Assembly (NCBI GenBank): GCA_014534415.1
Contig: JACVRM010000102.1
Location: 1-7,907 of the forward strand
Direction of reading: 5' to 3'
Length of the DNA stretch: 7,907 nucleotides
From: Thermoleophilia bacterium
GTDB taxonomy: Bacteria; Actinomycetota; Thermoleophilia; Gaiellales; Gaiellaceae
The translations under genes and the position numbers were made by a program. Below the pieces are notes generated by a model that was given only the letters and a program-made list of their open reading frames with translations, was not told the origin of the DNA and did no database searches. This document shows positions 5,907 through 7,907 of the stretch, one piece after another. How positions within the stretch are numbered: the stretch's first letter is position 1; each line of letters starts with the position of its first letter.

Positions 5907-6680
5907 CTAGAGCGTCCGCTGGTACGAGCGGAAGGCCCACGTCGCGAACGCGGTCGCTGCGGCGGTGAAGCCGGCGAGCAGGCCGAGCGAGAGTGCCACG
6001 AGCGGCCAGTCCGGGTCGGCCAGCACCGGCTCGCGCGCCGCGTCGACGGCCCACTGCACGGGGTTGAAGCGAGCCGCCCACTGCATCCAGCCCGGGATCA
6101 GGTCGAAGTCGATCAGCATCGCCGAGAAGAACATGAGCGGAAGGCCGATGAAGTTCGCGACCGCGATCATCGTGGCCTCGCGACGGGTGAGCAGCGCCAC
6201 GCCCTGCGAGATCCCCGAGAACCCGGCCGCAACGAGCATCCCGGCGACGAGAATCGCCGCCCAGCCGTCCGGGCCGCCGTTCTGCGCGCCGAGCGCCAGC
6301 GCGACGACGAGGATGATGACGCCCTGGATGGCGGCCGTGGCCGCTGCGCGCATGACCTGCGAGAGCACGATCGCGCTCCGCCGCGCGGGCGTGGCCAGGA
6401 AGCGCTCCACGACGCCGCGGTCGAGGTCGGTGATCATCCCCATGCCGCTCCACGTGCCGCCGAAGAAGGCCGTCATGATCACGACCGCGGGTGCGAGGAA
6501 GTCGATGTACGAGTCGGTGTCGAAGCCGGGCAGCTCGACGATGCGCCGGAAGAGCTGGCTGTACAGAACCAGCCAGATCATCGGCTGGATCAGCATCATC
6601 ACGATCCAGATGGGCTCGCGCGCCAGGTTGCGCGCCTGGCGGCCGACCATCCACCAGCTGTGCGCGACCGCCTCGGTCAT
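5907..6680 (-). CDS. ABC-2 type transporter permease (DrrB-like)
   Basis: This 257-residue membrane protein is the permease half of an ABC-2 exporter, family of the daunorubicin-resistance protein DrrB. A short cytoplasmic N-terminus with RQARNLAREPIWI leads into about six hydrophobic segments, near residues 24-44, 61-79, 112-132, 140-160, 172-192 and 228-250. Conserved marks are DRGVVERFLATPARR (about 87-101), the amphipathic coupling region between segments 2 and 3, and ARFNPVQW (about 203-210) before the last segment. Its ATG overlaps the ATPase stop as ATGA, so the two halves are co-translated and form a homodimer-of-pairs exporter at the cytoplasmic membrane. What it exports is unknown. 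Drug or lipid-like substrates are usual for this family, and the small Asp-rich product encoded next is a possible cargo. Confidence 0.92.
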   Translation of the reverse strand: MTEAVAHSWWMVGRQARNLAREPIWIVMMLIQPMIWLVLYSQLFRRIVELPGFDTDSYIDFLAPAVVIMTAFFGGTWSGMGMITDLDRGVVERFLATPARRSAIVLSQVMRAAATAAIQGVIILVVALALGAQNGGPDGWAAILVAGMLVAAGFSGISQGVALLTRREATMIAVANFIGLPLMFFSAMLIDFDLIPGWMQWAARFNPVQWAVDAAREPVLADPDWPLVALSLGLLAGFTAAATAFATWAFRSYQRTL

Positions 6681-7636
6681 GCGCCGGCCGCGTCGTCCGA
6701 GCGGAAGTCGCGGCCCGTGTAGTGCAGGTAGACGTCGTCGAGCGACGGACGCGCGATCGTCACCGACGCGACCGGCAGGCCGCGCGATTCGAGCGCTGAG
6801 AGGATGACCGGCACCGCCTGGGCGCCGTTCTCCGCTCGCGCGCGAAGATGGGTGCCGTCGACCGATGCCTCGAGCACCGATGCGAGCCTGGCCACGATGC
6901 GCTCCGCGTCGGTGCCGCGACCGTCGGCCAGCTCGACGGTGACGGCATCGCCGCGCAGTGCGCGCTTCAGCTCCTCGGGTGTCCCCTCGACGACCACGCG
7001 GCCGCGACTGACGATGGCGAGCCGGTCGGCGAGCTCATCGGCCTCCTCGAGATAGTGGGTCGTGAGGAGGATGGTGAGGCTCTCGGCCTCGGCGAGTCGG
7101 GCGAGCTCGTCCCACATCGCCACCCGTGCCTCCGGGTCGAGCCCCGTTGTCGGCTCGTCGAGGAAGAGCACCTGCGGGCGGTGCACGAGGCCGAGCGCCA
7201 CGTCGAGCCGCCGTTTCATGCCGCCCGAATAGCCGCGCACGACACGGTTCGCGGCGTGCCGGAGATCGAAGAGCTCGAGCAGCTCGTCGACCCGTCGCGT
7301 CAGCTCGCGTCCGCCAAGGCCCTGAACTCGGCCCTGGAGCACGAGGTTCTCCCGGCCGCTGGCGTAGGTGTCCACGCCGGATGCCTGCGGCACATAGCCG
7401 ATCGCACGCCTGACGCGGTTCGGATCGCGCAGTACGTCGTAGCCGGCGACGGTCGCGCGCCCGCCGTCGGGTGTCGTCAGGGTGACCAGGATGCGGACCG
7501 TCGTAGACTTGCCCGCGCCGTTCGGGCCGAGCAACCCGAAGACCTCGCCGGCACGCACCGTGAACGAGACACCGTCGAGCGCGCGGACGTCCTTGGCGTA
7601 CGTCTTCTCGAGTCCCTCTGCGACGATCGCATCCAT
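6677..7636 (-). CDS. ABC transporter ATPase (DrrA-like)
   Basis: This 319-residue ATPase powers the adjacent ABC-2 permease. All nucleotide-binding motifs are intact: Walker A GPNGAGKST (37-45), Q-loop Gln84 in YVPQASG, signature YSGGM (136-140), Walker B VLFLDEP (156-162) with catalytic Glu161, and H-loop His194 in LTTHYLEEAD. After GTPEELKRAL (218-227) comes the C-terminal domain of about 90 residues typical of DrrA-type ATPases, ending with PSLDDVYLHYTGRDF. ATG 7636 was chosen because MDAIVAEGLEKTY matches the normal family start. The open frame continues about 60 codons upstream, but with Arg/Gly-rich composition and no family similarity. The gene is first in the minus-strand operon and overlaps the permease by four bases. 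Whether it confers drug resistance or exports a locally made product cannot be read from the sequence. Confidence 0.95.
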   Translation of the reverse strand: MDAIVAEGLEKTYAKDVRALDGVSFTVRAGEVFGLLGPNGAGKSTTVRILVTLTTPDGGRATVAGYDVLRDPNRVRRAIGYVPQASGVDTYASGRENLVLQGRVQGLGGRELTRRVDELLELFDLRHAANRVVRGYSGGMKRRLDVALGLVHRPQVLFLDEPTTGLDPEARVAMWDELARLAEAESLTILLTTHYLEEADELADRLAIVSRGRVVVEGTPEELKRALRGDAVTVELADGRGTDAERIVARLASVLEASVDGTHLRARAENGAQAVPVILSALESRGLPVASVTIARPSLDDVYLHYTGRDFRSDDAAGA

Positions 7637-7643
7637 CGTCCTG

Positions 7644-7649
7644 AGCGTA
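7644..7649 (-). promoter_or_regulatory. Putative -10 box of the ABC operon
   Basis: On the minus strand TACGCT (fits TANNNT) ends 7 bases before ATG 7636, the same spacing as at the small gene starting at 1514. That would place transcription start at or next to the ATG. No convincing -35 box is visible. AGGA just before the ATG is only a weak ribosome binding site. Confidence 0.35.
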
Positions 7650-7753
7650 CCGACAGCCTTGCGGCGGGATGATCGACGGCGCGCGGCGGCTCGCGGACGA
7701 GCGCCGGCGCTCCCGACCGTCGTGGTGCCCGAGGTACCAGTCCGACGCGCGCG

Positions 7754-7771
7754 CCCCACCCAAGGGTGGGG
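7754..7771. repeat. Perfect 18-base palindrome
   Basis: CCCCACCC (7754-7761), a two-base AA centre and GGGTGGGG (7764-7771) form a perfect inverted repeat. It lies 118 bases before the ABC ATPase start and 122 bases before the likely sucC start, near the middle of the divergent region 7637-7892. The two-base centre makes an RNA hairpin strained, so a dimeric repressor or activator site is at least as likely as a terminator. The rest of this region shows no gene that I can support. Confidence 0.5.
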
Positions 7772-7877
7772 AGTCATCCACCCGCCACCCGCCGACCACG
7801 GTACCGCCCAACCCGTCACACCACTGCGCCGCGTCCGTGCCCAGGGCGTGAATCCACAGCCGCCGCGCGCCCGTCAG

Positions 7878-7883
7878 TAGAGT
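7878..7883 (+). promoter_or_regulatory. Putative -10 box before the gene at the right edge
   Basis: TAGAGT fits TANNNT and ends 9 bases before GTG 7893. No ribosome binding site lies between them, so a leaderless transcript is plausible. The -35 region shows no consensus. Confidence 0.35.
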
Positions 7884-7892
7884 CCCGCGCCG

Positions 7893-7907
7893 GTGGATCT
7901 CTACGAG
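7893..7907 (+). CDS. sucC: Probable start of succinyl-CoA ligase beta subunit (5 codons)
   Basis: Only GTG GAT CTC TAC GAG is visible, giving M-D-L-Y-E. Bacterial SucC proteins characteristically begin MDLxEYQ, and no better-fitting common family comes to mind. The TANNNT box just upstream and the position after a 256-base gene-free region support a real start here. Five residues are thin evidence, so this is a suggestion that the next bases (expected to encode Y-Q) would settle. Confidence 0.5.

Noticed and set aside
5059..6654. Long minus-strand open frame of 531 codons across the permease, small gene and oxygenase
   Set aside because: Its translation is Arg/Gly/Ala-rich, without family features, and lies in the wrong frame of genes whose proteins are clearly recognisable. 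It is open because of high GC.
5965..6807. Plus-strand open frame of 280 codons opposite the ABC permease
   Set aside because: It is antisense to a clear membrane protein; its Ser/Arg/Pro/Ala-rich translation shows no domain.
7637..7819. N-terminal extension of the ABC ATPase by about 60 codons
   Set aside because: The residues are Arg/Gly-rich with no similarity to the family, whose proteins begin at MDAIVAEGLEKTY. The extension would also cover the palindrome and the -10 box.

Overview
The window is high-GC bacterial DNA with GTG start codons, very short intergenic gaps and several TANNNT -10 boxes placed only 7-9 bases before a start codon. This looks like an actinobacterium, and the gene content would fit a deep-branching Thermoleophilia/Gaiellales-type lineage. 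That placement is inferred from style and protein families, not from a marker gene.

Left part (1-4557): a biotin-dependent acyl-CoA carboxylase locus. It opens with the C-terminus of the carboxyltransferase (beta) subunit (1-309). A secreted NlpC/P60 cell-wall hydrolase with SLH-like repeats (446-1477) lies on the opposite strand. It is followed by an unrecognised 67-residue small protein (1514-1717), then the fused biotin carboxylase/biotin carrier alpha subunit (1884-3671). A sucrase/ferredoxin-like (thioredoxin-fold Fe-S) protein (3655-4557) overlaps the end of the alpha subunit. A symmetric -10 box (1501-1507) could serve both the hydrolase and the small protein.

Right part (4559-7636, minus strand): a four-gene, operon-like set. 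In transcription order it holds a DrrA-like ABC ATPase, a DrrB-like ABC-2 permease (4-base overlap with the ATPase), a 53-residue extremely Asp-rich small protein with a very strong ribosome binding site, and a JmjC/cupin oxygenase of the ROX type whose coding frame begins at the stop codon of the small protein. The small peptide, 2-oxoglutarate/Fe oxygenase and exporter together resemble a minimal ribosomal-peptide (RiPP-like) locus. This is the most interesting part of the window. The oxygenase frame has no ATG, GTG or TTG that would include its conserved N-terminus. An ACG overlapping the small gene's stop is the best-placed candidate start.

Right edge: a 256-base gene-free region (7637-7892) with a perfect 18-base palindrome separates the ABC operon from a divergent gene. 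Only five codons of that gene are visible (V-D-L-Y-E); they match the usual start of succinyl-CoA ligase beta subunit (SucC). I saw no tRNA, rRNA, CRISPR array or insertion sequence.
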